64,000 bases of DNA from Ruminococcus sp. (GCA_021770655.1 JAETQO010000004.1:1-64000), one strand, 5' to 3'; positions 53,225 to 62,832 are shown, numbered from the stretch's first letter. Program-made: numbers and translations. Notes: generated by a model from the sequence alone, not told the origin.

Positions 53225-53791
53225 ATGACTTTTAATAAAGCTTTTTCAATATCATTTATCATAAAGCTATTATCAGTTATTATAATACAGGACACCATCT
53301 TTATTATATCTCTGTGGTATCTGGAAATTGACATTGAACATACTGCATATATATGGCTGACAGTTTATCCTATAATTCTTTTTTCATTTTTTTCAATCCT
53401 CTTTTTATGGCTTAATACCGGATCTATATCAAAAGCAAGACGATCCAAAGCACGATTAAAAAACATTGATGAATTTTCATTCTTTAAAAAATTCACTGTC
53501 ATTTATATTATAATTAATATTGTAAATGATCTGTTTTTATACGGTAAATTAAAAAGCTTTTTGCAAGGAGCTTTAGCCGAAACCGAAAAAAAGATAAGTA
53601 TTCTTAACAGCGGCAGAATCGCTTACCGTGACCAACTGTCTGCTCAGACTAAAGAACTTTTCAATAAATATGAAACGATTTCTTTAATAGTTTTGATTTT
53701 TGTGATATTTCTGCATCTGGCGTTCAGTATTTTTTCTGCAAGACGATTTGTAAAAATATACGGTTCATCATTCAATGGAGGTAAAAAATGA
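53225..53791 (+). CDS. Four-helix membrane protein, partner of the MutS-like ATPase
   Basis: This 188-residue protein has predicted membrane helices around residues 6-30, 38-62, 85-105 and 145-165. The family is not recognised. I chose the ATG at 53225; an AAGGA site lies 12 bases upstream. Its stop overlaps the start of the MutS-like gene (ATGA), so the two are probably translated together and may work as a unit. Confidence 0.65.
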   Translation: MTFNKAFSISFIIKLLSVIIIQDTIFIISLWYLEIDIEHTAYIWLTVYPIILFSFFSILFLWLNTGSISKARRSKARLKNIDEFSFFKKFTVIYIIINIVNDLFLYGKLKSFLQGALAETEKKISILNSGRIAYRDQLSAQTKELFNKYETISLIVLIFVIFLHLAFSIFSARRFVKIYGSSFNGGKK

Positions 53792-55491
53792 AACACGACG
53801 AAATTGACTCCGGCGACTTTGCAGTCGACCTGCTTTACCCCAGCCAGCAAAAAAGAATTGAACTGAAGAAGAGGAGAAACCAGCTTGCTGAGTATCCTCA
53901 AAGCTATCTTAAAAGCCTTGAACTTGAAACGGTCGCCAAAATAATAAGCTCGTATAATGTGCATTATACGATGAATATTTTTTCAGAAATGTGTATGGAT
54001 ACTGACGTTATATCATACAGACTCGACATTCTGGAGGATTTTCTTAACGTTCCTACTTTGAGTACGACAATAAAGAGAATAATCAATGTAATGATTGAGA
54101 ACGATAGAAAGAATATCTATAAGCTTTCGGAACCGGATTCTTTTGACGTTTTAAACGACGCTATAACTGCGTTTGACGGATATATTGAATGTATGGACAT
54201 AATGCACGGATTCATCGAAAAGCACAGCAAAGAAATAAAATCCGTCGGCGTTCGCAAAATGTTTGACTTTTTTGAGGAGAATTACCGCAACAAACATTTC
54301 AATTCTCTCAGGACGGAATTGGGTGAATTAAAAGAATCTATCCGCAACAATATCAGAAGCGTTACCGTCGCAATTAATCTTGATGAAAGAATGGTACCGG
54401 TTTCTGCCGGAATTATTAACTATTCAAAAGATCCTTATATTTTAAAGCCTTCTCTTTTTGACAAAATATTGTATCACGGTGCAAATTTTTCAAAAGATAA
54501 GATCGTCAAAAATATGAGAAACAAATACATCAACAGCGAAGCAACCAACGAAAGAATAGTCAATACCGCCGATGAAAATTTGTTTAAAGAATTAAGTTTC
54601 ATAACCGATAAATATATTCAGATGATAGATGATGTGCTTGCGGAATATCAGAAAATCGGGTTTAAAGATATGCAGCATATTAATTATCAGCTTGAATATT
54701 ATATGGGTGCTGTAAATCTTATTAAGCTTTGTGAAAATACCGGACTAAAAATGTGCAGGCCAAAATTGCTTGAGCCTAAACTGAGAACAGCTAAGATCAA
54801 GGGGATTTTTGACTTGGTTTATATGTCCGAAAGCAAAGTATGGAATTTGAACCACAATGATAAAAGAAGTGTAATAACCAATGATATTGAATTTGATAAT
54901 AATTCAAGAATGTATATTCTTACAGGTGCTAACAACGGCGGTAAAACTACCTTTGTAAGAGCTATTGGCATATGCCAGGTTCTGGCGCAGGCAGGATTAT
55001 ATGTTCCTGCGGAAACCTGTGAAATATCGATCGCAGATTTTATTTATACGCATTTTCCTAAAGAAGAACAGATAGGGATTGATGCAAGCAAATTCACAAG
55101 CGAAATAAAAGAATTCAAGATCATAAGCAACACGATCACTCCTGAAAGCCTTCTTCTGATGAATGAATCAATTCAAAGCACAACGCCGAACGAATGTATA
55201 GAAATTTCCAAAGAACTACTTAAAATTTTCTGCACGATCGGTGTAAGGGGAATTTTAGCTACTCATTTGATAGATCTGGTATCTGTTATCGATGAAATTA
55301 ACGATGACAGCGATATTCGTTCAAAAGTATGCAGTATCGTAATGACAGTAGATAAAAAAACAGGCGAAAGACTTTATAAGATCAAAAAGGATTATCCGAC
55401 CAAGACAAGCTATTCAGGTACTATACTAAGTAAATTCGGAATTGATATGTCCGAAATAAACAACCGATTAAGCAAATCACATTATGTATAA
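53788..55491 (+). CDS. MutS-related ATPase
   Basis: This 567-residue protein has the MutS ATPase domain in its C-terminal third: Walker A in TGANNGGKTTFVRAIG, then MNESIQSTTPNE where the Walker B aspartate is Asn, and ILATHL. The N-terminal 350 residues are helical and lack mismatch-binding motifs. The length and the missing mismatch domain show it is not mutS itself. The coupled membrane protein suggests a membrane-linked role. The Asn may be a family trait. Confidence 0.82.
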   Translation: MKHDEIDSGDFAVDLLYPSQQKRIELKKRRNQLAEYPQSYLKSLELETVAKIISSYNVHYTMNIFSEMCMDTDVISYRLDILEDFLNVPTLSTTIKRIINVMIENDRKNIYKLSEPDSFDVLNDAITAFDGYIECMDIMHGFIEKHSKEIKSVGVRKMFDFFEENYRNKHFNSLRTELGELKESIRNNIRSVTVAINLDERMVPVSAGIINYSKDPYILKPSLFDKILYHGANFSKDKIVKNMRNKYINSEATNERIVNTADENLFKELSFITDKYIQMIDDVLAEYQKIGFKDMQHINYQLEYYMGAVNLIKLCENTGLKMCRPKLLEPKLRTAKIKGIFDLVYMSESKVWNLNHNDKRSVITNDIEFDNNSRMYILTGANNGGKTTFVRAIGICQVLAQAGLYVPAETCEISIADFIYTHFPKEEQIGIDASKFTSEIKEFKIISNTITPESLLLMNESIQSTTPNECIEISKELLKIFCTIGVRGILATHLIDLVSVIDEINDDSDIRSKVCSIVMTVDKKTGERLYKIKKDYPTKTSYSGTILSKFGIDMSEINNRLSKSHYV

Positions 55492-55496
55492 ACAAA

Positions 55497-55532
55497 GCGA
55501 GCAATCTTCATAAAAGACTGCTCGCATATTTT
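55497..55532. terminator. Bidirectional terminator between MutS-like and scfB genes
   Basis: GCGAGCA-a-TCTT pairs with AAGA-c-TGCTCGC around a short loop between two convergent genes, followed by ATATTTTATT. Confidence 0.8.
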
Positions 55533-55533
55533 A

Positions 55534-56904
55534 TTATTCCGCAGATTCAAGCATTTTTACCGCTTTCATCATTATTGCACACTCAAGGCGCTTTTTCTGA
55601 ATCTGGCATGAGAGCTTGTGAGCGTTGTGAATGTCTCCTGCATAGATATAATTATTTGCGTTACATCCGCCGCTGCAATAGAACTTCGCCCAGCATTTCT
55701 TACACTCCGGCTTAGTGTATACATGAGCCTGTGCAAACATTTTCTTCATTTCCTCGTCAAATGTTCCCGCATAAAGGTTTCCCATTTTGAATTTCTCTAT
55801 GCCGACAAACTGATGACACGGATAAATGTCGCCGTCGGGAGTTACGGAAACATACTCATTGCCGCTTCCGCATCCTCTAAGACGTTTGATAGCGCAAGGT
55901 CCCTGATCCAGATCGATCATGAAGTGGAAGAAGTTAATAAACTTGCCCTCGTCTCTGATTTTCTGTATCTTCTCGGAAAGAACCTCATACTCCTTAAAAA
56001 TTTTCGGCAGGTCGGCCTCTGTGATCGCATAAGGCTCGGAGGGATCAGCCATAACAGGCTCAACAGAGATCTGATCAAAACCAAGCTCATACAGGTGCAT
56101 TACGTCATTCGAGAAATCAAGATTGTACTTTGTATAGGTTCCTCTTACATACCAGTCCCTGTCCTTCGGACGCTTTTCTACAAGGCGCTTGAAGTTCGGA
56201 ATTATCCGGTCATAACTTCCCGTTCCGTCAACACGAACCCTCATTCTGTCATTAACTTCTTTTCTTCCGTCTATCGAAAGAACAACATTGTACATCTCTT
56301 TATTTATGAAATCTATCATATCGTCCGTAAGATGCACACCGTTAGTTGTAACCGTAAATCTAAACTTCTTGCCGAATTCCTCTTCCTTTGAACGGGCGTA
56401 CTCAACAAGCTGTTTAACCACATCAAAGTTCATTGAAGGCTCGCCGCCGAAGAAGTCCACCTCTAGAAACTTTCTGTCGCCTGATCTTTCAAGAAGAAAA
56501 TCTATAGCTCTCTTACCTGTCTCGAAATCCATAAGCATTCTTCCGCCGCCGAAGTCTCCGGTAGATGCAAAGCAATATTTACATCTCAGATTGCAGTCGT
56601 GAGCAATATGCAGGCACATAGCCTTGATCGGAGACGCTACAGCAGAAAGAGCATACTTCTCATAATCGTCTTCGCTGAATAGTATCTTATCGTTATAAAG
56701 AGAAACTATCTCCTGATAGCAGTCCTCTATATCCTGCCGTGAATATGTCTTGGATAACTTATTTACAGCCGCCTCGGGACATTTATCACCAAATGGAAGC
56801 TCAACATTATCCAGCAGATCATAGGTAAGATCGTCTATGATATGCACTCCTCCGCTGTTTACATCCAGAAGAATGTTAAAACCGCCAAGTTTAAACTTAT
56901 GTAT
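55534..56904 (-). CDS. scfB: SCIFF peptide maturase (radical SAM, SPASM)
   Basis: This 456-residue enzyme forms thioether crosslinks in the SCIFF peptide. The radical SAM motif is CNLRCKYC (in HDCNLRCKYCFAST, about residue 100), and the C-terminal SPASM cysteines are visible (CGSGNEYVSVTPDGDIYPC, CKKCWAKFYCSGGCNAN). I chose the ATG at 56904 with AAGGG upstream; the longer GTG start overlaps that site. It lies 87 bases after scfA with a hairpin between. Confidence 0.95.
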   Translation of the reverse strand: MHKFKLGGFNILLDVNSGGVHIIDDLTYDLLDNVELPFGDKCPEAAVNKLSKTYSRQDIEDCYQEIVSLYNDKILFSEDDYEKYALSAVASPIKAMCLHIAHDCNLRCKYCFASTGDFGGGRMLMDFETGKRAIDFLLERSGDRKFLEVDFFGGEPSMNFDVVKQLVEYARSKEEEFGKKFRFTVTTNGVHLTDDMIDFINKEMYNVVLSIDGRKEVNDRMRVRVDGTGSYDRIIPNFKRLVEKRPKDRDWYVRGTYTKYNLDFSNDVMHLYELGFDQISVEPVMADPSEPYAITEADLPKIFKEYEVLSEKIQKIRDEGKFINFFHFMIDLDQGPCAIKRLRGCGSGNEYVSVTPDGDIYPCHQFVGIEKFKMGNLYAGTFDEEMKKMFAQAHVYTKPECKKCWAKFYCSGGCNANNYIYAGDIHNAHKLSCQIQKKRLECAIMMKAVKMLESAE

Positions 56905-56949
56905 CATTAAAATCACCCTTCACATTTTATTGCGTCCTATAACAAAAAT

Positions 56950-56973
56950 AAAGGGACATAAAAATGCCCCTTT
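56950..56973 (-). terminator. Hairpin between scfA and scfB
   Basis: On the minus strand AAAGGGGCAT pairs with ATGTCCCTTT (two internal mismatches), followed by ATTTTT. It could let the peptide gene be expressed more strongly than the maturase gene. Confidence 0.65.
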
Positions 56974-56990
56974 ATAAAAAAGCAGAAAAA

Positions 56991-57134
56991 TTAAGCTTCT
57001 CTTTCACACTTCTGATTAGCTACTGTGCAGGATGTCTTGCAGGCAGACTGGCATGAAGCCTGGCACTTACCGCATCCGCCCTTAGCAGCGGTTTTCTTGA
57101 GATTAGCCTTATTGATCGTCTTAATATGTTTCAT
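56991..57134 (-). CDS. scfA: SCIFF precursor peptide (six cysteines in forty-five)
   Basis: This 47-residue precursor begins MKHIKTINKANLKKTA and has six cysteines at residues 21, 24, 28, 32, 36 and 43, the diagnostic spacing of SCIFF. GGAGG lies upstream. It is the substrate of the adjacent radical SAM maturase, which crosslinks cysteines to neighbouring residues. SCIFF peptides are a marker of class Clostridia. The biological role is unsettled. Confidence 0.95.
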   Translation of the reverse strand: MKHIKTINKANLKKTAAKGGCGKCQASCQSACKTSCTVANQKCEREA

Positions 57135-57242
57135 CAGATATTCCTCCAATAATTAAGTTAAGAATATTATACCACATATTACGCCCACATTTATGAATAA
57201 ATGATTAATGCAGTATAAATATTTATTTTTAAAGATCAGCGC

Positions 57243-57647
57243 CTAATATCTGCCGCTTTTGGAGTTTACTCCCACAACTCCGCCTATTCCGGCGCAGGCC
57301 AAGGTAAGGATCAGCTTTGTAGGCACAGAGAAGCTTTCGACAGTTTTAGAAAAAACAGCGCTGAGAGCAACAATTGCCAGAAAAATAAAAACTCCACACA
57401 GAACTCCGGAAAGCAAACCGTTTCTGCGCTGTCTTTTACCGCTAACATAGCCTCCTACATAGCCGCCAACGCACAACGCTACTGTAGACATTACAGAAAG
57501 CATGAAATCCGTAGCGTCAATTTTGGTAACCACAAAGGCAAAAATCAGAATCATAAGGAATACAACACCGAAGCCTAAACACGCCGAAAGCGCGGGAGAC
57601 GACAGCGCAGACAGTTTTTTTCCGCTAAAAAACCTGTTGTTTTTCAT
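57243..57647 (-). CDS. TIGR04086-family membrane protein
   Basis: This 134-residue protein has four predicted membrane helices (about residues 20-45, 50-75, 80-105, 110-130). It is the small membrane protein that in many clostridia lies between yajC and the SCIFF genes, as here. I chose the ATG at 57647 because GGAGG lies 6 bases upstream. Its function is unknown. Confidence 0.82.
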   Translation of the reverse strand: MKNNRFFSGKKLSALSSPALSACLGFGVVFLMILIFAFVVTKIDATDFMLSVMSTVALCVGGYVGGYVSGKRQRRNGLLSGVLCGVFIFLAIVALSAVFSKTVESFSVPTKLILTLACAGIGGVVGVNSKSGRY

Positions 57648-57803
57648 AAAAAGTTCCTCCGCAAAATTGATTAGGGCAATACCGTTCAATTAATTTATAT
57701 TCCGATTAATACTATTTAAGAACTTTTACAAAAAGAAACGGGCGGAATAAATCCGCCCGAAACGATCTGAAATTTTATCTGAGCCTCTGCTCTTTTATTT
57801 CAA

Positions 57804-58133
57804 TTACGCATTGTCATCATGAACAGTTTCGTTCTTAGCTATAGCCCACTTTTTAACGCGTATCTTACTTCTGTCTCCTCCTGTTTCAATTACGACCGTG
57901 TCGTCCTTGATAGAGAAAACTATTCCTACGATTCCGCCGTTTGTAACGACCTCATCACCGATCTCAAGACTATCTCTCATTTCAGCGTCTTTCTTATCCT
58001 GCTTTTTCTGAGGACGGATAATAAAGAAATAGAAAAATACGATAATCAATATCAGCGGAATAAATGTCATCGCAAGCGAAGCGGCTGAATTCTGTTCATT
58101 GGCAAATACTGAGATTATTGCTGTTAAATTCAT
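57804..58133 (-). CDS. yajC: YajC preprotein translocase subunit
   Basis: This 109-residue protein has one membrane helix (residues about 20-40, FIPLILIIVFFYFFIIRPQKK) and the conserved C-terminal EIGDEVVTNGGIVGIV domain. It is an accessory subunit of the SecDF complex. GGAGG lies upstream of the ATG. Confidence 0.93.
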   Translation of the reverse strand: MNLTAIISVFANEQNSAASLAMTFIPLILIIVFFYFFIIRPQKKQDKKDAEMRDSLEIGDEVVTNGGIVGIVFSIKDDTVVIETGGDRSKIRVKKWAIAKNETVHDDNA

Positions 58134-58242
58134 CAAAAGACCTCCAAATCAGTAATACTATATTAGTATAACAGATAATGCGCTAAACTTCAAGTCTTTT
58201 AACAATTTATTTTCAACTTAAATGAAATTATTTCTTGGAATA

Positions 58243-58275
58243 CGCTGATTAAAGCGAATTTGATTGAATCAGCGC
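58243..58275. repeat. Dispersed inverted-repeat element, copy 2
   Basis: CGCTGATT and AATCAGCG form a stem-loop, and 58254-58275 matches the reverse complement of 21262-21283 at 20 of 22 positions. The repeat abuts the stop of the oxidoreductase gene at 58277. Confidence 0.65.
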
Positions 58276-58276
58276 T

Positions 58277-59656
58277 TTACTTGTTCTTTATATACTCATC
58301 GATAGCGGCGGCAGCCTTTTTACCTGCACCCATTGCAAGAATAACCGTAGCGGCGCCTGTAACGGCGTCTCCGCCTGCATAAACGCCTTCCTTAGTTGTA
58401 GACTCATTCTCGTCAACAATAAGGCAGCCGTGATTGTTTGCCTCAAGACCCGGGGTTGTGCTTCTGATGAGCGGGTTAGGAGATGTACCTATAGACATAA
58501 TAGCAGTATCAACATCAAGAACAAAATTTGAACCCTCGATAACAACAGGACGTCTTCTTCCGCTCTCGTCCGGCTCGCCAAGCTCCATCTTTACGCACTC
58601 CATACCGGAAACATGACCGTTCTCGTCGCCGAGAATCTTAACAGGATTGTTGAGTACGAGGAACTCGATACCCTCTTCCTGAGCATGATGAACCTCTTCC
58701 TTTCTTGCAGGAAGCTCGTCCATTGAACGACGGTATACGATATAAACATGCTCTGCACCCAGTCTCATAGCTGAACGTGCAGCGTCCATAGCAACGTTTC
58801 CGCCGCCCACTACAGCAACATTCCTGGACTTCATTATAGGCGTATCATATTCGTCCTTATAAGCTTTCATAAGGTTGATTCTTGTAAGATACTCATTAGC
58901 GGAGTAAACGCCTACAAGACCTTCACCCTCGATACCCATAAATCTCGGAAGACCTGCGCCTGAACCAACGAATACTGCCTCATAGCCCATACCCATAAGC
59001 TCGTCAATAGAAAGAACCTTTCCGATTACCATATTGGTCATAATATGTACGCCCATATTGGTAAGATTGTCGATCTCATGCTGAACAATGGTCTTAGGAA
59101 GTCTGAACTCAGGAATACCGTACATCAGAACGCCGCCTGCCGTATGGAAGGCCTCGTAAATAGTTACGTCATAACCAAGCTTAGCAAGGTCGCCTGCAAC
59201 CGTAAGGCTTGAAGGGCCGCCGCCGACAACGGCAACCTTGTGACCGTTAGGCTCTGCCTTTTCAACTGCAACGGTCTTGTCCATCATATAGTCTGCACAA
59301 AATCTCTCAAGTCTGCCGATCGCAACAGGCTCGCCCTTGATTCCTCTTACGCACTTGCCCTCGCACTGGTTTTCCTGAGGACATACTCTTCCGCAAACTG
59401 CCGGCAAGGCGTTTGTTGACTTGATGATAGAATATGCTTCCTCAAACTTGCCCTCTGCTACCTTAGCGACAAACTCAGGTATCCTTACGCTTACCGGACA
59501 ACCTGTCATACACGGCTTATTCTTACAATTAAGGCATCTCTTTGCCTCTTCCATAGCCTCCTCAGGGGTATAGCCCAGAGTTACTTCTTTAAAGTTTCTT
59601 GCTCTGATCTTCGGATCCTGTTCTGCGATCGGAGTCTTTGTCAAACTCATATTAGC
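58277..59656 (-). CDS. NfnB/GltD-like flavin oxidoreductase subunit
   Basis: This 459-residue protein has an N-terminal iron-sulfur domain (AKRCLNCKNKPCMTGCPV), an FAD motif (VVGGGPSSLTVA) and an NAD(P) motif (VVGGGNVAMDAARSA). It is homologous to the small subunit of glutamate synthase. Because the NfnA-like gene lies directly upstream, it is more likely NfnB of the electron-bifurcating complex that moves electrons between NADH, ferredoxin and NADPH. I chose the ATG at 59656 with GGGAGG upstream. Confidence 0.9.
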   Translation of the reverse strand, partial: ANMSLTKTPIAEQDPKIRARNFKEVTLGYTPEEAMEEAKRCLNCKNKPCMTGCPVSVRIPEFVAKVAEGKFEEAYSIIKSTNALPAVCGRVCPQENQCEGKCVRGIKGEPVAIGRLERFCADYMMDKTVAVEKAEPNGHKVAVVGGGPSSLTVAGDLAKLGYDVTIYEAFHTAGGVLMYGIPEFRLPKTIVQHEIDNLTNMGVHIMTNMVIGKVLSIDELMGMGYEAVFVGSGAGLPRFMGIEGEGLVGVYSANEYLTRINLMKAYKDEYDTPIMKSRNVAVVGGGNVAMDAARSAMRLGAEHVYIVYRRSMDELPARKEEVHHAQEEGIEFLVLNNPVKILGDENGHVSGMECVKMELGEPDESGRRRPVVIEGSNFVLDVDTAIMSIGTSPNPLIRSTTPGLEANNHGCLIVDENESTTKEGVYAGGDAVTGAATVILAMGAGKKAAAAIDEYIKNK

Positions 59657-59658
59657 CA

Positions 59659-60492
59659 TTATCTGATACCTCCCGTAAGTCTGCAAACGTGAGCCTTTTC
59701 CTGCTCCTTATAAGTAGAATTTCTCCTCATAAGCTCGTCAAAATCGACCTTGTGTCCGTCAAAATCCGGACCGTCTACGCAAGCGTATCTGATCTTTCCG
59801 TCAACGGTTACACGACAGCCGCCGCACATTCCGGTACCGTCGATCATGATCGGGTTAAGCGAAACAAGCGTCTTGATACCATAAGGCTCGGTTACCTTAC
59901 ATACAAACTTCATCATCGGAACAGGTCCGATAGCGATAACTTCGTCAAACTTTACGCCGCTGTCGATAAGCTCCTGAAGCTTGTTGGTAACAAAACCGTG
60001 ATAACCATAGGAACCGTCGTCCGTACAAATATGAAGATGAGAAGAAGCCTTACCCATCTCGTCCTCAAGAATAACAATATCCTTACTTCTGAAACCGGCG
60101 ATAAGATCAACCTCAACGCCCATATTGTGAAGCTTCTTGGCCTGAGGATATGCAATAGCACAGCCAACGCCGCCGCCTACTACGGCAACTCTCTTGATTC
60201 CCTCATCATACTCGGTAGCCACGCCGAGAGGACCCACAACGTCGTGAATAAAATCGCCCTCGTTCAGCTTTGCAAGCTCCATGGTAGAACCGCCGATAAC
60301 CTGGAATATAATTGTGATTGTACCCTTTTCTCTGTCATAATCGGCAATGGTGAGCGGAATACGCTCTCCCTTTTCATCGACTCTGTAAATGATAAACTGA
60401 CCTGCTTCAGCCTTCGCTGCAATAAAAGGCGCGTCAATTTCCATAAGAACAACAGAATCATTGAGCTGTTTTCTTGTAACTATTTTATACAC
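59659..60492 (-). CDS. NfnA-like ferredoxin-NADP reductase subunit
   Basis: This 277-residue protein has FAD-binding, NAD-binding (VAVVGGGVGCAIA) and C-terminal [2Fe-2S] parts (GTGMCGGCRVTVDG...YACVDGP). Together with the downstream NfnB-like protein it forms the NfnAB type of bifurcating transhydrogenase. I chose the GTG at 60492 because GGAGGG lies 6 bases upstream. The stop lies 2 bases before the next start, so the genes are translationally coupled. Confidence 0.9.
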   Translation of the reverse strand: MYKIVTRKQLNDSVVLMEIDAPFIAAKAEAGQFIIYRVDEKGERIPLTIADYDREKGTITIIFQVIGGSTMELAKLNEGDFIHDVVGPLGVATEYDEGIKRVAVVGGGVGCAIAYPQAKKLHNMGVEVDLIAGFRSKDIVILEDEMGKASSHLHICTDDGSYGYHGFVTNKLQELIDSGVKFDEVIAIGPVPMMKFVCKVTEPYGIKTLVSLNPIMIDGTGMCGGCRVTVDGKIRYACVDGPDFDGHKVDFDELMRRNSTYKEQEKAHVCRLTGGIR

Positions 60493-60714
60493 CGAAATCC
60501 CTCCAAATAAATATTTCATAAAATAAAGCAATACATCTATGCAATGTGTACAAAACTACTATACATCATTGCCTTACAGCACATAACATTATACTATATT
60601 TCTACAGAAATTTCAATAGCTTTAGTTAAGTTACATAAATTTCTCAATAATTAATCACAATTTATTTACATTTTTTATTCATAATATTACATATCGCATA
60701 TATTTTTATAAATA

Positions 60715-61962
60715 CTAATATTTTTCAAGGGAACTTCTGATACATTGCAGCTCTTCGTCTATTCTTTCCTGAATCGTTTTCTCCGGTTCAAATAAACTTA
60801 AATAATTATACAACGCCGCACCGCTGTAATCATACCCCCCTACGGCGTCGTCTAACTGTTCAGCGATGATGCCTACCGTCTGAGAAAACTCGTTTTCTTC
60901 ACCGATTTTATAGACTGCAAGTCCGGCTATAAGATCAATATCGGCTGTACATATATCATGCCACGCCTCCAATGTTTCAATATACGGCTTAACGGAATTA
61001 TTGTATCCGAAATATATCTGCGGACAGATATAGTCAATGTAGCCGTTTTCTCCGCACCACTTTTTCACATCGGCATACATAAACTCATAATTGTTTTCTA
61101 TATTTCCCTGAGGCGAAACCCCGACCAGAATGCTGTTGTCCTCGGCTTTCACTGCGCTGTATATCTCTTCCACCATTTGAGAAATGTTGTTCAGTCTCCA
61201 CTCCTGCAGATCATCGCAGGAAGTCTGTGCGGCAAAGCATTCGGCGTCAAAGCTTTCGTCTGTAGTGGGATAAAAATAATCGTCATAATGTATACCGTCA
61301 ATATCGTATTTTTCCGCAAGCTCTGCCGCTCCGTCGGCAATAAGTCTGCGGACGTCTTCATATGCAGGATTAAGCCACAAATGCTCGTCACCCTCTACCT
61401 TTTCCACATAACCGTTATCATCGTCATACCACCGCTTGATAAGCCAGCTGTCGTCATATGCAGTAATATTCTGCTCGCTTTCACAGCGCAGAGGATTTAT
61501 CCAGGCATGAAAAGACAGCTTGTACCTATGAGCCGTATCTATCATGATTTTCAACGGGTCGAAATCTCCAGGCTCCCCTGCACTGCCCGTTATATAACGT
61601 GAAGGCGGATAAAGCGACGAATCATAAACGGCGTCTCCGAAAGGACGGACATGAACGTAAACGGTATTGCACCCCAGCTCAGAAATATTTTTACAGGCGG
61701 CAGAAAAGTTGTTTTCAAACTCGTCCTGAGTTTTTCCCGTAAGCATCGGCGCAAGATCTATATAAGAAATCCATATTGCTTTCTGAATATCGTAATTAAG
61801 CTTTTCGCCGTTGTCTGCCTTGCCGATATCTGCACCGACCGGAATGACCGACGCTCTTTCCATTGTAACCAGTCTCTCCCTCTGGCTGTCTTTTTCACCG
61901 TTATCGCTCACACAGGAACAAAGCATGAAGAAACACATAATAATCGGAATAATTCTTTTCAT
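60715..61962 (-). CDS. GHL10-family lipoprotein glycosidase
   Basis: This 415-residue protein starts with a lipoprotein signal peptide (MKRIIPIIMCFFMLCSC; the lipidated Cys is at 15 or 17). The mature part resembles the GHL10/DUF187 family (KAIWISYIDLA, HAWINPLRCES, WLNPAYEDVR, DGIHYDDYFYP), which is a TIM barrel acting on peptidoglycan or polysaccharide. I chose the ATG at 61962 with GGAGG upstream. It is probably tethered to the outer face of the membrane. Confidence 0.87.
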   Translation of the reverse strand: MKRIIPIIMCFFMLCSCVSDNGEKDSQRERLVTMERASVIPVGADIGKADNGEKLNYDIQKAIWISYIDLAPMLTGKTQDEFENNFSAACKNISELGCNTVYVHVRPFGDAVYDSSLYPPSRYITGSAGEPGDFDPLKIMIDTAHRYKLSFHAWINPLRCESEQNITAYDDSWLIKRWYDDDNGYVEKVEGDEHLWLNPAYEDVRRLIADGAAELAEKYDIDGIHYDDYFYPTTDESFDAECFAAQTSCDDLQEWRLNNISQMVEEIYSAVKAEDNSILVGVSPQGNIENNYEFMYADVKKWCGENGYIDYICPQIYFGYNNSVKPYIETLEAWHDICTADIDLIAGLAVYKIGEENEFSQTVGIIAEQLDDAVGGYDYSGAALYNYLSLFEPEKTIQERIDEELQCIRSSLEKY

Positions 61963-62099
61963 AATATCTATCCTCCAAAACAATTCCACAGTCTTTTCAG
62001 ACTATTTATATTATTTTTATTGGATAAATATTACCCGTTTATTCGCCGACATGAATATCCGTTATATCATTGCGCACTGATTTTTCCTAAATATTTAAG

Positions 62100-62136
62100 A
62101 GAAACCGTAATCAAATCGTAAGAAGAATACGTTATA
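62100..62136 (+). promoter_or_regulatory. Putative response-regulator sites at the ABC exporter promoter
   Basis: CGTAA half-sites occur at 62106 and 62117, 11 bases apart, and CGTTA follows at 62130 overlapping TATAAT (62132-62137). The -35 region is poor. Direct repeats at 11-base spacing ahead of a weak promoter are typical of OmpR-type response regulators, which often control such exporters. Confidence 0.45.
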
Positions 62137-62167
62137 ATAAGATCGGACAAGAAAGGAGACGATAAAA

Positions 62168-62830
62168 ATGAGTATTCTCACATCAGAAAGGCTTTGCAAG
62201 CGCTACGGTTCAGGAGAAAATGAAGTAAAGGCGCTGAACAACGTTTCAATATCGGTGGAGGACGGAGAATTTGTATCGATAATCGGTACTTCCGGCAGTG
62301 GAAAATCGACTCTGCTGAATATGCTGGGCGGACTTGACAGACCGACTTCGGGCGAGGTGACGGTTTCGGGTAATAAAATATTTAATATGAATGACGAAGA
62401 ACTAACTATATTCCGCAGAAGAAATATCGGATTTGTCTTTCAGAATTACAATCTCGTTCCCGTACTGAATGTTTATGAAAACATTGTACTTCCTATTGAG
62501 CTTGACGGTGCGGAAATCGACAAAAAATATGTAGACACCATAATAAACAAACTCGGACTTGATAAAAAGCTCAGCGCTATGCCCAACCAGCTTTCGGGCG
62601 GTCAACAGCAGAGAGTAGCTATTGCACGGGCGCTTTCCTCCAAGCCTGCTATTATACTGGCAGATGAACCAACGGGTAACCTGGACAGCAAAACGGGTAT
62701 GGACGTTATATCTCTGCTTAAAATTACCAGCCGCGAGTTCAATCAGACTATCGTAATGATAACTCATAACGAAGAGATCGCACTGATGGCGGACCGTATG
62801 ATACGCATAGAGGACGGAAAGGTTGTGTAA
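62168..62830 (+). CDS. ABC transporter ATP-binding protein, MacB/BceA type
   Basis: This 220-residue ATPase has Walker A GTSGSGKST, signature LSGGQQQRVAIARAL, Walker B ILADEPTGNLD and the H-loop ITHN. It belongs to the class that pairs with FtsX-like permeases for peptide resistance or lipoprotein export. AAGGAG precedes the ATG. The permease gene follows after 2 bases. Confidence 0.93.
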   Translation: MSILTSERLCKRYGSGENEVKALNNVSISVEDGEFVSIIGTSGSGKSTLLNMLGGLDRPTSGEVTVSGNKIFNMNDEELTIFRRRNIGFVFQNYNLVPVLNVYENIVLPIELDGAEIDKKYVDTIINKLGLDKKLSAMPNQLSGGQQQRVAIARALSSKPAIILADEPTGNLDSKTGMDVISLLKITSREFNQTIVMITHNEEIALMADRMIRIEDGKVV

Positions 62831-62832
62831 CA

